Positions 34,969 to 44,202 of a stretch of DNA of 64,000 bases are shown piece by piece; position 1 is the first letter of the stretch; every line of letters starts with the position of its first letter. The DNA is from Bacillus sp. UNC41MFS5 (lineage in GTDB: Bacteria; Bacillota; Bacilli; Bacillales_B; DSM-18226). The stretch lies in the NCBI RefSeq assembly GCF_000686805.1, contig NZ_KK366021.1, positions 161,356 through 225,355 on the forward strand, in the 5' to 3' direction. Made by a program: the position numbers and the translations under genes. The notes under the pieces are model-generated. The model was not told the origin of the DNA. It made no database searches and saw only the letters and a program-made list of their open reading frames with translations.

Positions 34969-35799
34969 ATGGTAATCGAGAAATATCGGCATCCAATTTT
35001 GTTCTATGGATTATCCATTGTAGTTCCGTGGATATTGTGGTTTATTGCAGCATATATCAGTCATATTGAACCCAGTAGAAATCTATATGTTATCTTAGTA
35101 AGCATTTTGGGGATTATTGGCTTATCGAGTCCATTGGTCATTGCTTGTGTTTTAATGCTCCCAGATCCTTACTTACGAAAGGATTTTTTGAACAGGTTTG
35201 TTAATTTCAATACCATAAAACCATTTTACATTATTGTAACATGTTTTCTTATGATCACGAGTATTCTTCTTGCACAGGGAATTTCTTTGCTTTTCGGATA
35301 TAGTGCTTCTCAATTTGCACTCTCAGGAAAGTCTTCATTTTCAGCAGGTTTTTTTCCAGCCTGGTTTTTGCTCTTTTTTGCTCCTATACTAGAAGAATTG
35401 GCCTGACACTCATATGGCACAGACAGCTTACGAAAACGATTTAATCTTTTCACTGTTTCTATGATTTTTGCTATTTTCTGGGCATTTTGGCATTTCCCTC
35501 TTTCTTTTATTAAAGGTTACTATCAAAGCAATCTAGTCGAAACAGGGGTACTATATTCGATAAATTTTGTGGTTAGTCTCATTCCCTTTGTTCTATTGAT
35601 GAACTGGTTATACTATAAAACAGGAAGAAATATTATTGTTGCAATCGTTTTTCATATTTCAGCGGGGCTTTTCAATGAAGTATTTTTAACACATCCAATG
35701 AGTAAAGTCATACAAACCGTTCTTTTGCTTATTTTAACTACTGTAATAGTAATAAAAAATCGGAGTTTCTTTTTCAAGTTAGAATATCACGAAAAATGA
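34969..35799 (+). pseudogene. CPBP-family intramembrane glutamic endopeptidase, interrupted by one in-frame TGA
   Basis: AAAGGAGG precedes ATG. The frame is continuous except for a TGA at 35404-35406, inside the first catalytic motif: EELA-stop-HSYGTDSLRKRF. Family members have Trp there (TGG), so one G-to-A change explains the stop. Downstream the second motif is intact (FWAFWHFPLSF) with the catalytic His, and later transmembrane segments follow to residue 276. CPBP/Abi proteases are multi-pass membrane enzymes. The intact rest suggests a recent mutation, a sequence error or rare readthrough. Confidence 0.82.
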
Positions 35800-35802
35800 T
35801 AT

Positions 35803-35900
35803 AATTTGTGAAGGATTGCACTTAAAGTAACCGATGCGATTGTTCAAGATGAACAGTCGCTTTTTTACTAACAGTGCCGTTTAATTGAAGAGGAACAACT
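35803..35900. repeat. dispersed intergenic repeat copy
   Basis: Block 1 (TTTGTGAAGGATTGCACTTA then AAGTAACCGATGCG), an imperfect GCGATTGTTC/GAACAGTCGC hairpin with TTTTTT, then block 2-like TAATTGAAGAGGAACAAC. It closes the CPBP gene. Confidence 0.6.
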
Positions 35901-35948
35901 GATAAAATAAATAGCTATAAATCAATTTTTTAAAGGTGTTGTTATTTT

Positions 35949-36416
35949 GTGGGACAAGTAAGATTGTACAGAATATCTCTGCAATTAATATTAGTTTTTA
36001 TGGTTGCAGGAATATTATTGTTTATATTGTCCATTGTGGCTTTAAGGGCTGCCCCCATCGTGTCAATTTTGATGATTATTTTTTCAACTTTCACGATAGG
36101 TTCTTCAATTTATCTATGGCGAAAGAGAAATGAAGGTAAGGGATTTTATTGGGATGATGAAGGAATTGTAATCGACATAAAAGGAAATAAGGTTTATTGG
36201 GATGAAATTGAAGACATTCAATTTTATAAAAATAGCACCAACAGTTTTTCAAAGGCTACTGTAATTTACCCTCACTATACAAATCACGAAAAAATAAGAA
36301 TGCGTCGTAAGAAGTTACTGCCAACACCTGCACATTCAATTGATAGGATTTTAATCGAAAATCCAAAGGAATTTCACAATAATTTAATAAAAGTTTGGGA
36401 AGAAAAAAATAATTAG
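35949..36416 (+). CDS. hypothetical membrane protein with PH-like C-terminal domain
   Basis: 155 aa from GTG at 35949, about 10 nt after AAAGGTG. Two transmembrane helices (about 10-30 and 37-55) are followed by a basic stop (YLWRKRNEGKG) and a beta-rich cytoplasmic domain with WDDEGIVIDIKGNKVYWDEI, which resembles bacterial PH/STM3941-type domains. Function unknown. Stand-alone. Confidence 0.6.
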   Translation: MGQVRLYRISLQLILVFMVAGILLFILSIVALRAAPIVSILMIIFSTFTIGSSIYLWRKRNEGKGFYWDDEGIVIDIKGNKVYWDEIEDIQFYKNSTNSFSKATVIYPHYTNHEKIRMRRKKLLPTPAHSIDRILIENPKEFHNNLIKVWEEKNN

Positions 36417-36450
36417 CCTTTTTCTTGTTCAACTAGGTGCAGGTTAGTTC
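36417..36450. repeat. dispersed repeat block 2
   Basis: CTTTTTCTTGTTCAACTAGG then TGCAGGTTAGTTCAAAAA is the best-preserved block 2 without block 1. It directly precedes the terminator at 36452. Confidence 0.5.
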
Positions 36451-36451
36451 A

Positions 36452-36484
36452 AAAAAGAGATGTTTAATTGTAACATCTCTTTTT
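36452..36484. terminator. bidirectional terminator
   Basis: AAAAAGAGATGTT and AACATCTCTTTTT form a perfect 13-bp stem around TAATTGT, between two convergent genes. Confidence 0.88.
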
Positions 36485-36911
36485 ACTCCTCTTCCTCTTC
36501 AGTTTTCAACATTTCTTCATCTATGATGTCAACTAATTCTTGAATACTGTACATATATAGAACAACCTCTTTTATAACGGTTCCTTTAGGACCGTCTTGA
36601 ATATGAACTTCGCCTTCAATTCGTATCTTAGTTGGCTTTCCTTTATAAATAACATCAAAGGTTCCAAACTCTTTAACTTCATTGTGTTTCATTTTATCGA
36701 TTTCGGAATGAATGGTATTGATTTCATCTTGACTAAAACCTGACTCCAATACAGAGGATGATAAATGTTTTAAAAATGGTTCTACCTTTTCAAGGTCAAA
36801 ATTCATTCCAGCTGCATGTGGTGCTTCTTTATAATCATTTTTGTTTGTGAACAAATAAATAGTTCCTCCAACTAAAAGTATTATAAGAACACCTATAATC
36901 CATCTAGTAAT
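36483..36911 (-). CDS. membrane-anchored hypothetical protein with a probable ATT start
   Basis: 142 aa if started at ATT (36911-36909). The first usable standard codon in frame (36854) would cut the protein inside its membrane helix and has no ribosome site. Upstream in the same frame is TRWIIGVLIILLVGGTIYLF, a clear N-terminal anchor, and AAGGGGG lies 7 nt before the ATT. A TAA closes the frame just above the ribosome site, so no ATG, GTG or TTG can include the helix. The outer domain (about 25-130) is acidic, with KPTKIRIEGEVHIQDG and an E-rich tail. No family recognised. Confidence 0.6.
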   Translation of the reverse strand: MTRWIIGVLIILLVGGTIYLFTNKNDYKEAPHAAGMNFDLEKVEPFLKHLSSSVLESGFSQDEINTIHSEIDKMKHNEVKEFGTFDVIYKGKPTKIRIEGEVHIQDGPKGTVIKEVVLYMYSIQELVDIIDEEMLKTEEEEE

Positions 36912-37162
36912 AGGATTTCCCCCTTTCTCTCCTTAATTATAAAAAAGAAAGAATCACAGATAACTATGAAAATAATTCCAGATTACTCTAATTGGAAATG
37001 TCAGTGATTGAAGGGTTCTTTTTTAACTAACGAGTAGAAAGAGTGAAATAAAGCAACGCTATCTTGAGATGCTTATATAGTGTTAAATCTTATTCCTTAT
37101 TATGTATAAATCCTTTTATTTATTCAAAGTATAAATATGATAAAAATAGAGGTGAACTTACG

Positions 37163-37633
37163 ATGGCATTATCAATCATTGTTTATATAGCGTGGCTAGG
37201 TATTTCGATATTTTATGCTATGAAAAAACCATTATCAAAAATAGAAATTTCCGCCATCATTTTTTTCATATTTATTATTGATATTAACCGGGGTTGGATA
37301 ACAAATGATGAACTAAAATATATTACATATTCTAAAGTTCCATTAAATTATACAGCATATATTATTCATCGTACCTTTATTACCCCATTGTTTATAGTAC
37401 TTGGTATGAGTAGTATTCCTAGAAACTCGACAGTGTTAAAGAAAATTATAACAATACTTATTTCTTCCTTTGTTTTAGTATTAATTAAAATTGTTTTACT
37501 AAAATTTGATATTGTCTATTTCCATCAATGGAATTTGATTTATGATTTTCTATACTATGTCTTATTACATTTGTTAGGATACTTTATTCTATATTATTAC
37601 AACTCATTAGTTTTAAAAGGAGCTAAAAGATAA
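37163..37633 (+). CDS. hypothetical multi-pass membrane protein
   Basis: 156 aa from ATG at 37163 with AGAGGTG 8 nt upstream. The longer upstream frame lacks support. Four or five hydrophobic segments with a central RGWITNDELKYITYSKVPL loop. It is directly followed, with no gap, by another membrane-protein gene, so the two are co-translated and may form a pair. No known family recognised with confidence. Confidence 0.6.
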   Translation: MALSIIVYIAWLGISIFYAMKKPLSKIEISAIIFFIFIIDINRGWITNDELKYITYSKVPLNYTAYIIHRTFITPLFIVLGMSSIPRNSTVLKKIITILISSFVLVLIKIVLLKFDIVYFHQWNLIYDFLYYVLLHLLGYFILYYYNSLVLKGAKR

Positions 37634-38131
37634 ATGATTTGGATCGGCAACTTTAGCCTAAATGAGATATCACTAATTATAATGAATATTATCGGCTACT
37701 CATTAATGTTCTTCTTACCAAAAAAACTAAGCAGGGAAGTAACTTTTATAAGTGTGCTTACAGGTGTAGCAACAGGTATGATGTTTGATTTTACACTTGG
37801 TGGAGGTCTCCTGGATTTTTACAAGCAAAATGATTCTAATCACTATGAACTATTTGATTTGTTCTATTATTCGTTATTTGCACCGTTTGGTTATTTTTTC
37901 ATGTATTTTTATCATGTGTTACGGATTAATAAAATCACATTTATCTTTTACATTACTTCTTGGTCTATTATTGGTATTACAGTTCAATGGATATTTACAC
38001 TTCTTCATATCCTTACTTATCAAAATAACTATCAATTATCGTACTCTTTTCCTATATTCTTACTAACTCAAACATTGACAGGGCTCTATTACGTTTTCAT
38101 TACTAGAGATAACAGTAGAAAACTGACCTAA
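37634..38131 (+). CDS. hypothetical membrane protein, CBO0543-like
   Basis: 165 aa, five hydrophobic segments. ATG follows the stop of the previous gene immediately, with AAAGGAG inside that gene's end as ribosome site. The pattern (GVATGMMFDFTLGGGLLDFY, YSLFAPFGYFFMYFY) resembles CBO0543-type proteins. Its pairing with 37163-37633 suggests a two-subunit membrane complex of unknown function. Confidence 0.6.
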   Translation: MIWIGNFSLNEISLIIMNIIGYSLMFFLPKKLSREVTFISVLTGVATGMMFDFTLGGGLLDFYKQNDSNHYELFDLFYYSLFAPFGYFFMYFYHVLRINKITFIFYITSWSIIGITVQWIFTLLHILTYQNNYQLSYSFPIFLLTQTLTGLYYVFITRDNSRKLT

Positions 38132-38141
38132 GAATATCAAA

Positions 38142-38176
38142 TAGTTTGTGAAGAACTATACTTAGAATACAGGTGC
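38142..38176. repeat. dispersed repeat block 1, diverged copy
   Basis: GTTTGTGAAGAACTATACTT then AGAATACAGGTGC matches block 1 of the copies at 34759 and 35803. It follows the membrane gene pair. The remaining gap to 38311 shows nothing else I can support. Confidence 0.45.
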
Positions 38177-38311
38177 TAAGGAAAGGTATCTCCCTATATA
38201 CGGAGATGATATAACTCAAAAAATACACATTAAAAAAGTGGAGAAAATAGGGCAATTTGCTATGCTTCATTATACAAAAAAATAATTCTCATTATCATCC
38301 CTTTTTCAAAC

Positions 38312-38335
38312 AAAAAGCACCGCAAAATACGGTGC
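38312..38335 (-). terminator. short hairpin terminator, minus strand
   Basis: GCACCG and CGGTGC enclose a 7-nt loop and are followed on the minus strand by TTTTT. It lies 190 bp beyond the MDR gene and is its nearest terminator-like hairpin. Confidence 0.5.
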
Positions 38336-38525
38336 GAATGGTTATGCATTTTACTTAATATTTATAGCTGTAAAATTCAAGTTTTGTGATAGGAAACGGA
38401 ACCCGTTAGGTAACTTTCTGCCTTTTTCACCCTAAATTCCTGCAATGCTAGAAACTTATCTATCTCTATTTGTATAAAATTAGAAGTGTGATAGCATAGT
38501 GTCGCATTTATAGTGATTTGTTACT

Positions 38526-39497
38526 TTATTCCACAGTTATGACGACATTTCCCTTCTTATGTCCTTTCTCGACATATCTATGAGCTTCAACGATTTCTTC
38601 AAACGCATAAGATTTGTCTATGACCACTTTTAACTTCCCTGCCTCCACAAGTTCTTTAAGGAAGTCTAGTGCTTCTGGAGTTTCGGGAGAATTTCGACTC
38701 AATAATAATTTCTTGCTGCTAGACAATTTAGTCCATAGCATCGGTACACTCGGCAGCGGTTCAGTGATATTGATATAGGTACCGTCCTTCTTTAGCAATT
38801 TCATACATGCTGAAAAGGAACTCTTGTTTACCGCTTCAAAGATGACATCATATGTGTAGTCTGTCCTAGAAAAATCTTCTGCCGTATAATCAATGACTTT
38901 GTCGGCACCCAAAGATTTTACCCATTCCAAATTCGTGGTACTGCATACCCCTGTAACGTTTGCTCCAAAATACTTGGCAAGCTGCACGGCATAACTTCCA
39001 ACACTTCCTGAAGCACCATAGACTAGAACCTTTTGGCCGTTCTGAATATTAGCTTTCCTAAGAAAATACAAGGCTGTGCGCGCTCCAATTGGAATGGCTG
39101 CGGCTTCCTCATAAGTTGTGTTCGAAGGTTTAATTGTTACAGGACCATCTTCCGGCAGACACTTATACTCGGCATAGGCTCCAAAACTCGTCAGAGATGC
39201 GGCAAAAACCTGGTCGCCTTCCTTAAACCTTTTGACATCCTTCCCTGCTGACTCCACTTCACCCGCTAATTCCATCCCTAAGATCTCTTTCTTGGGCTGT
39301 CTGAAACCAAGTGTGATTCGGGCTGGCAGCCAAAAAGCGGGAGGAACGGTAAAACTCCGGGACCGGATATCTGCAACTGTTACGGTTGTCGCTTTTATTT
39401 TTACCAGTATTTCATTATCTTTAGGAACAGGTTTTTCTACCTCTTTCAGTTGAAGAACTTCCGGTGGTCCGTACTTAGTGTACACAATGGCTCTCAT
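38526..39497 (-). CDS. NAD(P)-dependent alcohol dehydrogenase / quinone oxidoreductase (MDR superfamily)
   Basis: 323 aa. It has an N-terminal GroES-like domain ([20 protein letters not shown]), lacks the catalytic zinc cysteine pattern, and carries the NADPH site [20 protein letters not shown] (about 157-176) and VDYTAEDF. It probably reduces quinones or enones. GAGG precedes ATG. Divergent from an AraC-family regulator, its likely controller. Confidence 0.87.
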   Translation of the reverse strand: MRAIVYTKYGPPEVLQLKEVEKPVPKDNEILVKIKATTVTVADIRSRSFTVPPAFWLPARITLGFRQPKKEILGMELAGEVESAGKDVKRFKEGDQVFAASLTSFGAYAEYKCLPEDGPVTIKPSNTTYEEAAAIPIGARTALYFLRKANIQNGQKVLVYGASGSVGSYAVQLAKYFGANVTGVCSTTNLEWVKSLGADKVIDYTAEDFSRTDYTYDVIFEAVNKSSFSACMKLLKKDGTYINITEPLPSVPMLWTKLSSSKKLLLSRNSPETPEALDFLKELVEAGKLKVVIDKSYAFEEIVEAHRYVEKGHKKGNVVITVE

Positions 39498-39673
39498 GTT
39501 TTTTCCTCCGTTTTGTTATATTTATTAATATCTATATTTAGGAATAAATAGAACATCGTCTTATTGTTGGAGTGAAATTGCTCATAGTGGGCGAAAACCC
39601 TACATATTGGTGCACAAAATGTCGGATGTACACATCCCACTCCTGTTATTCTTTTATTCAAGGAGGTCATCAA

Positions 39674-40546
39674 ATGGATTTGCTAAAGAACATGAATCTT
39701 GCCATACAGTATATTGAGGAGAAACTTACCGAAGAGATTGACTTTAAAGAGGTAGCAAGGCTGGCTTTTAGTTCTGAATATCACTTTAAAAGGATGTTTT
39801 CCTTTCTTGCAGGAATTACGTTATCAGAATATATTCGCCGGAGACGACTTACTCTTGCCGCATTTGAACTACGTAATCGTAACTTAAGAATTATTGATGT
39901 CGCTATTAAATACGGATACAGTTCATCAGATTCTTTTACCAGAGCCTTTCAAAGTCTACATGGTGTCACACCGTCAGATGCCAGAATTAATGGACACGCA
40001 TTAAAGGCCTATCCACGAATGACCTTCCAGTTATCAATTAAAGGAGGTAGTGAAATGAACTACCGAATAGAAGTAAAAGAAGCATTTCATATAGTTGGTT
40101 ACATGAAAAGAGTGCCTATTGTTTTCCAAGGTGAAAACCCTGAAATCACTGCTATGTGGAAGTCATTGAGTATGGAGACCATTAATAAACTTAAAGAACT
40201 ATCTAATATTGAGCCAAAAGGGCTGATTCAAGCATCCTTAAATTTTTCGGAAGGACGGATGGAAGAAAAAGGTGAGCTTGATCATTATATAGGTGTGGTG
40301 ACAACTCATGAAGGTCCAGAAGTCTTTTCAAAACTTGAGGTTCCTGCCTCTACCTGGGCAGTTTTCGAATCAGAGGGGCCATTTCCTCAAACACTACAGG
40401 AAACTTGGGGAAGAATATATTCTGAATGGTTTCCTTCCTCAAGCTATCAGCAGACCGAAGGACCTGAAATTTTATCAATCAAAAGTAGCGATTTAAAATC
40501 ACCAACTGTAAAAAGTGAAATTTGGATTCCAATTTTGAAAAAGTAA
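39674..40546 (+). CDS. AraC-family regulator with GyrI-like effector domain
   Basis: 290 aa from ATG at 39674, 7 nt after AAGGAGG. The frame's 34 upstream codons are not supported. Here the DNA-binding domain is N-terminal (residues 8-105: [20 protein letters not shown] then [20 protein letters not shown]) and a GyrI/Rob-type ligand domain is C-terminal (about 125-290: [37 protein letters not shown]). Rob/SoxS-like members respond to toxic small molecules. It likely controls the divergent MDR gene. Confidence 0.86.
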   Translation: MDLLKNMNLAIQYIEEKLTEEIDFKEVARLAFSSEYHFKRMFSFLAGITLSEYIRRRRLTLAAFELRNRNLRIIDVAIKYGYSSSDSFTRAFQSLHGVTPSDARINGHALKAYPRMTFQLSIKGGSEMNYRIEVKEAFHIVGYMKRVPIVFQGENPEITAMWKSLSMETINKLKELSNIEPKGLIQASLNFSEGRMEEKGELDHYIGVVTTHEGPEVFSKLEVPASTWAVFESEGPFPQTLQETWGRIYSEWFPSSSYQQTEGPEILSIKSSDLKSPTVKSEIWIPILKK

Positions 40547-40556
40547 ATCAGTTATG

Positions 40557-40598
40557 AAAAAATCCAATGAACTGATTAATAACTCATTGGATTTTTTT
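40557..40598. terminator. bidirectional terminator
   Basis: AATCCAATGA and TCATTGGATT form a 10-bp stem with flanking A and T runs, between convergent AraC and aminopeptidase genes. Confidence 0.82.
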
Positions 40599-40611
40599 CA
40601 AAAAAGGGGAA

Positions 40612-41844
40612 TTAAAATGCCCAGTTCCCATTTCGGAAAATGGGTTCGATTCTTCCGTCTGGAAGCATACCGTCAATATCCATATCACGAGAGCCAATCA
40701 TAAAATCTACGTGTGTCATACTTTCATTCAAACCGATTTTCGCAAGTTCTTCTTTAGACATCGTTTTTCCTTCGTCTAAACAAAACGGAAATCCTTCGCC
40801 AATTGCTAAGTGATTTGACGCATTTTCGTCGAAAAGTGTGTTATAAAAAATGGTGTTTGATTTTGAAATAGGCGACTGATGCGGAACGAGAGCTATTTCC
40901 CCAAGATACCTGCTGCCATCATCTGTTTCAATCAATTGTTTAAGTGTGTCATACCCGTTCTCACAGGTGAAATCTACGATTTTTCCTTCTTTAAATGTTA
41001 AGGTAAAGTTTTCGATAAGGTTTCCTGAGTAACTTAACGGTTTTGTACTAGTAACGATGCCGTTTACCCCGTATTTATTAGGAGAAGTGAACACTTCTTC
41101 TGTAGGCATATTCGCTATGAAAAGTGTCCCTTTTTCATTATGATTTCCTGCACTCATCCATTTATGTTTTTCTGGCAGTTCCACGGTTAAATCAGTGCCT
41201 GGGGCACGGTAATGTAGTGATTTGTATTTACGTCCATTTAAATAATTAGCTTTACTATCTAGAGCTGCTATGTGTTCTTTCCATGCACCAATTGTATCCT
41301 CATGGTCGATTCTCGTTGCAGAAAAAATAGCATCCCAAAGCGCATTGATTCGTTCCGTTTTATCAATATTCGGGAACACTTTATCAGCCCAAGCCTGATT
41401 AGGATACGCGACAATCGTCCAGGCAATTTTATCACTCAACATATAGGTTCGAAACTTGGTAAGTGCTGTACCTGATGCTTTATTAAAATTCGAGATTCGC
41501 TCTTGTTCAATTCCATTTAATAGATCTGGATTTCTTGAGTCAATCAGGATAAAGGCAGCATTCTTTTCAGCTAGCTCTTCACGCTGCATGACACGGTAGG
41601 TTGGGAAATCGGTAAAAACTTCATCGGCTGCTGATTCATATTTCATTCGGGTTAAAACGTCATCATTCCATTCATAGATGACTTCGCTTGCACCGATTTC
41701 ATAGGATCTTTTTGTAATTAATTTAACAAATTCATAACTTTCAATAGAAGCTGAAATAAATAAAATTTGCCCCTTTTGAACATTTGCTCCGATTTCAACT
41801 GCCAGAGCAGCGTATTTCTCTAATTTTTCTTGAAAAGTTCTCAT
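40612..41844 (-). CDS. ampS: M29-family metallo-aminopeptidase (AmpS/PepS-like)
   Basis: 410 aa. M29 hallmarks in the C-terminal half: GEIALVPHQSPISKSNTIFY, TLFDENASNHLAIGEGFPFC and MTHVDFMIGSRDMDIDG, which hold the Glu, His and Asp cobalt/zinc ligands. Length matches B. subtilis AmpS. A cytoplasmic enzyme that removes N-terminal residues from peptides. Stand-alone gene. Confidence 0.92.
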   Translation of the reverse strand: MRTFQEKLEKYAALAVEIGANVQKGQILFISASIESYEFVKLITKRSYEIGASEVIYEWNDDVLTRMKYESAADEVFTDFPTYRVMQREELAEKNAAFILIDSRNPDLLNGIEQERISNFNKASGTALTKFRTYMLSDKIAWTIVAYPNQAWADKVFPNIDKTERINALWDAIFSATRIDHEDTIGAWKEHIAALDSKANYLNGRKYKSLHYRAPGTDLTVELPEKHKWMSAGNHNEKGTLFIANMPTEEVFTSPNKYGVNGIVTSTKPLSYSGNLIENFTLTFKEGKIVDFTCENGYDTLKQLIETDDGSRYLGEIALVPHQSPISKSNTIFYNTLFDENASNHLAIGEGFPFCLDEGKTMSKEELAKIGLNESMTHVDFMIGSRDMDIDGMLPDGRIEPIFRNGNWAF

Positions 41845-42005
41845 ATCATTTCCCCTTTGTATTAAATTTCTTGCAAATACAAATAAATAAAGGTCTTTTA
41901 AGAAGTATAAATACCTTCAATTCTTAGACGGAATAATACGGATTTGGTTTCTTCTGTAATTAAAAAAGTTAACTCATCTTTTATTCAAGGTGTCTATTGA
42001 AAATA

Positions 42006-42031
42006 GCCCCTCTCATTATTTGAGAGGGGTT
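42006..42031. terminator. hairpin terminator
   Basis: CCCCTCTCA (42007-42015) and TGAGAGGGG (42021-42029) form a perfect 9-bp stem around TTATT, followed by TTTAT. On the minus strand it ends the ROK gene. Confidence 0.7.
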
Positions 42032-42051
42032 TATCTATTGTAAAAAAATCA

Positions 42052-43176
42052 TTAAATAGAATTCAAAAAGGATTGAATAAATGGGATAGCAGCACCTACA
42101 GGTACCCCATTTACGGATGAACGGCTTATATGAATAAAAGGCTCGTTGCTTGGAAATGCAGATTTTTCATTAATTTTTTCATGAAGAATGTCAATGTCTT
42201 CTTTTTTTAAGTATGGAGATAGATGTCCACCTAGTATAAATTCTCTGTTAAGGACAAGATGGATATTGTTGATTGAAAATGCCAATTGATCTAAAAAGGA
42301 ATTCCACCTCTCAGTATACGAAGGGATACCCGTACGAACCTGTTGGAAGAAAAAATCTAATGACTCATCTTCATCCAGAAGGGCATTAATAGAGCTATAC
42401 GTTTCCATGCATCCTTTTTTTCCGCAGTAACAGGAAGGCCCGTCAGGATTAATCGTCATATGCTCGATCGTTCCGCCATGTCCTTGTTTTCCCATATAAA
42501 TTTGATTATTGATAATAATGGCTCCGCCAAGGTGGGGACCAATCGAGAGATAAACAGCATCTCCAATATCATTTCCTACCCACAACTCAGTTGTTGCTGC
42601 ACACTTTGCATCATGTAAAAACATACAAGGATAATGGAGAAATTGTAAAAAAACCCCAATCTCTAATCCTGTTGGGATTAATATTTTTCCATATGTTATT
42701 TTTTTCCCGTCATTTGATGTTAATCCTTGTACGGCAAAACCAATCCCGAGAATTTGATCCTCTTCCACATTAAGAGATGTGATGAAAGACTGTACAGCAT
42801 AGCTTAGCTCTTTATAATACCTTTCCACATTGGAATAATCCATCGCAAGTATCTGTTGCTGAAAAGCATGGCCACGTAAATTAATGGCTAAAATTCGTAC
42901 GGTCCTTTTCTGAATTTCTATTCCAATGCTGATACGAGCCTGAGGACATATTGCATAAGCTGTGGCACGCCTGCCAACCGAAGATTCAAACTGTCCACTC
43001 TTCTCAATCAATTTTTCTTTTTCCAAGCGAACGAGATTTTGGGTCACAGTTGGTAAACTCAAATTTAGTTGATTCGCAATTTCTTGTTTAGAAAGTTTCT
43101 GATTTTGGTAAATGAGATGATAAATCGAGGAGTAATTACCTCTTTTTATATCTTTAAATGTGATGCCATTGTCCAT
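42052..43176 (-). CDS. ROK-family transcriptional regulator (XylR/NagC type)
   Basis: 374 aa from ATG at 43176, 6 nt after GAGG. The frame extends to 43251, but that part overlaps the operators. Winged helix at about 20-75 (LSKQEIANQLNLSLPTVTQN). The ROK sugar-kinase-like domain has AVQGLTSNDGKK, HDAKCAATTELWVG and the zinc motif CYCGKKGCMETY. XylR-type repressors release DNA on sugar binding. It is divergent from the SDR/kinase/symporter operon, with operators at 43187-43210 and 43340-43377. Confidence 0.88.
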   Translation of the reverse strand: MDNGITFKDIKRGNYSSIYHLIYQNQKLSKQEIANQLNLSLPTVTQNLVRLEKEKLIEKSGQFESSVGRRATAYAICPQARISIGIEIQKRTVRILAINLRGHAFQQQILAMDYSNVERYYKELSYAVQSFITSLNVEEDQILGIGFAVQGLTSNDGKKITYGKILIPTGLEIGVFLQFLHYPCMFLHDAKCAATTELWVGNDIGDAVYLSIGPHLGGAIIINNQIYMGKQGHGGTIEHMTINPDGPSCYCGKKGCMETYSSINALLDEDESLDFFFQQVRTGIPSYTERWNSFLDQLAFSINNIHLVLNREFILGGHLSPYLKKEDIDILHEKINEKSAFPSNEPFIHISRSSVNGVPVGAAIPFIQSFLNSI

Positions 43177-43186
43177 GAAATACCTC

Positions 43187-43377
43187 ATTTTACAAAATGA
43201 TTTTATAAAAGGATTTTTTAAATTTTGTTTAAATATATCACATAAATACATACAATCACAACTTTGTCATCAAGCGTCTGCCATTTTAATATTTTGTCCT
43301 TATTGACATCAATAAGAAAACGTTTTATTATGTAAATACATTTTATAAAACAATTTTATAAAATTCATTTCATAAAA
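43187..43377. promoter_or_regulatory. ROK-regulator operators on both sides of the divergent promoter region
   Basis: The palindrome ATTTTATAAAA occurs at 43200-43210, 43340-43350 and 43353-43363, with variants ATTTTACAAAA (43187-43197) and ATTTCATAAAA (43367-43377). Neighbouring copies are 13 or 14 bp apart. One pair covers the ribosome-site side of the ROK gene and three copies cover the leader of the SDR gene, which predicts repression of the operon and autoregulation. Confidence 0.8.
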
Positions 43378-43395
43378 AAGGAATGGGGAAAAAAC

Positions 43396-44172
43396 ATGGG
43401 TATTATTGAAAAAATGAGACTAGACGGAAAGAAAATTTTTGTCACAGGTGGTGCAAGAGGAATTGGTAAAAGTGTTGCAACTGCTTTTGCTGAAGCAGGA
43501 GCAGATGTTGCCATTATTGACCTGGATATCGAGGAAGCAAGAAAAACAGCAAAAGAACTAGAAGAAAATAATGGGATTCAATCCATTGCCATCAAGGCAG
43601 ATGTTACAAACCCAGAAGATGTAAATGCCATGATTGAAAAAGTACTGGATGCTTTCGGCCGTTTAGATGTTGCCTTCTGTAATGCCGGAATCTGTATGAA
43701 TGTTCCAGCAGAGGAAATGACGTATGAACAGTGGAAGAAAGTGATTGATATTAATCTCTCAGGCGTTTTTCTTACAGCGCAGGCAGCAGGTAAAGTCATG
43801 TTAAAACAAGGCGGTGGTTCTATTATAAATACGGCATCGATGTCAGGGCATATTGTGAATGTGCCACAACCGCAATCTTCCTACAATGCCTCAAAAGCCG
43901 GAGTGATCCAATTGACAAAATCCCTCGCGGTAGAATGGGCGACTAGAAATGTCCGCGTAAATTCTATTAGTCCTGGATATATTGGAACCGAACTTACATT
44001 AAATTCTCCGAGCTTACAGCCATTGATTCAACAGTGGAATGAAATGGCACCGCTTCACCGAATGGGGAGACCGGAAGAACTTCAGTCCGTCTGTGTCTAT
44101 CTTGCAGGAGATACTAGCAGCTTCACTACAGGATCTGACTTTGTCATCGATGGTGCCTTTACTTGTATTTAA
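43396..44172 (+). CDS. SDR-family polyol dehydrogenase (arabitol/xylitol/sorbitol dehydrogenase-like)
   Basis: 258 aa classical short-chain dehydrogenase: cofactor motif TGGARGIGKSVA (about 17-28), NAGICMN, catalytic Ser in NTASMSGH and Tyr/Lys in SYNASKAG. Asp after the second beta strand (IIDLDIEEA) suggests NAD(H). As first gene of an operon with an FGGY kinase and a GPH symporter, it likely oxidises a pentitol such as arabitol or xylitol to xylulose or ribulose. Substrate is inferred. Confidence 0.86.
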   Translation: MGIIEKMRLDGKKIFVTGGARGIGKSVATAFAEAGADVAIIDLDIEEARKTAKELEENNGIQSIAIKADVTNPEDVNAMIEKVLDAFGRLDVAFCNAGICMNVPAEEMTYEQWKKVIDINLSGVFLTAQAAGKVMLKQGGGSIINTASMSGHIVNVPQPQSSYNASKAGVIQLTKSLAVEWATRNVRVNSISPGYIGTELTLNSPSLQPLIQQWNEMAPLHRMGRPEELQSVCVYLAGDTSSFTTGSDFVIDGAFTCI

Positions 44173-44202
44173 TAGACTAAAAGATTCTTAGGAGGACTAG
44201 CT

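Noticed and set aside
35404..35406. Selenocysteine or programmed UGA recoding in the CPBP gene
   Set aside because: No SECIS-like stem or selenocysteine genes seen, and the family has Trp there, so a simple nonsense mutation is the better explanation.
43177..43251. 25-residue N-terminal extension of the ROK regulator
   Set aside because: The stretch contains two operator copies and lacks a ribosome site. GAGG correctly precedes ATG at 43176.
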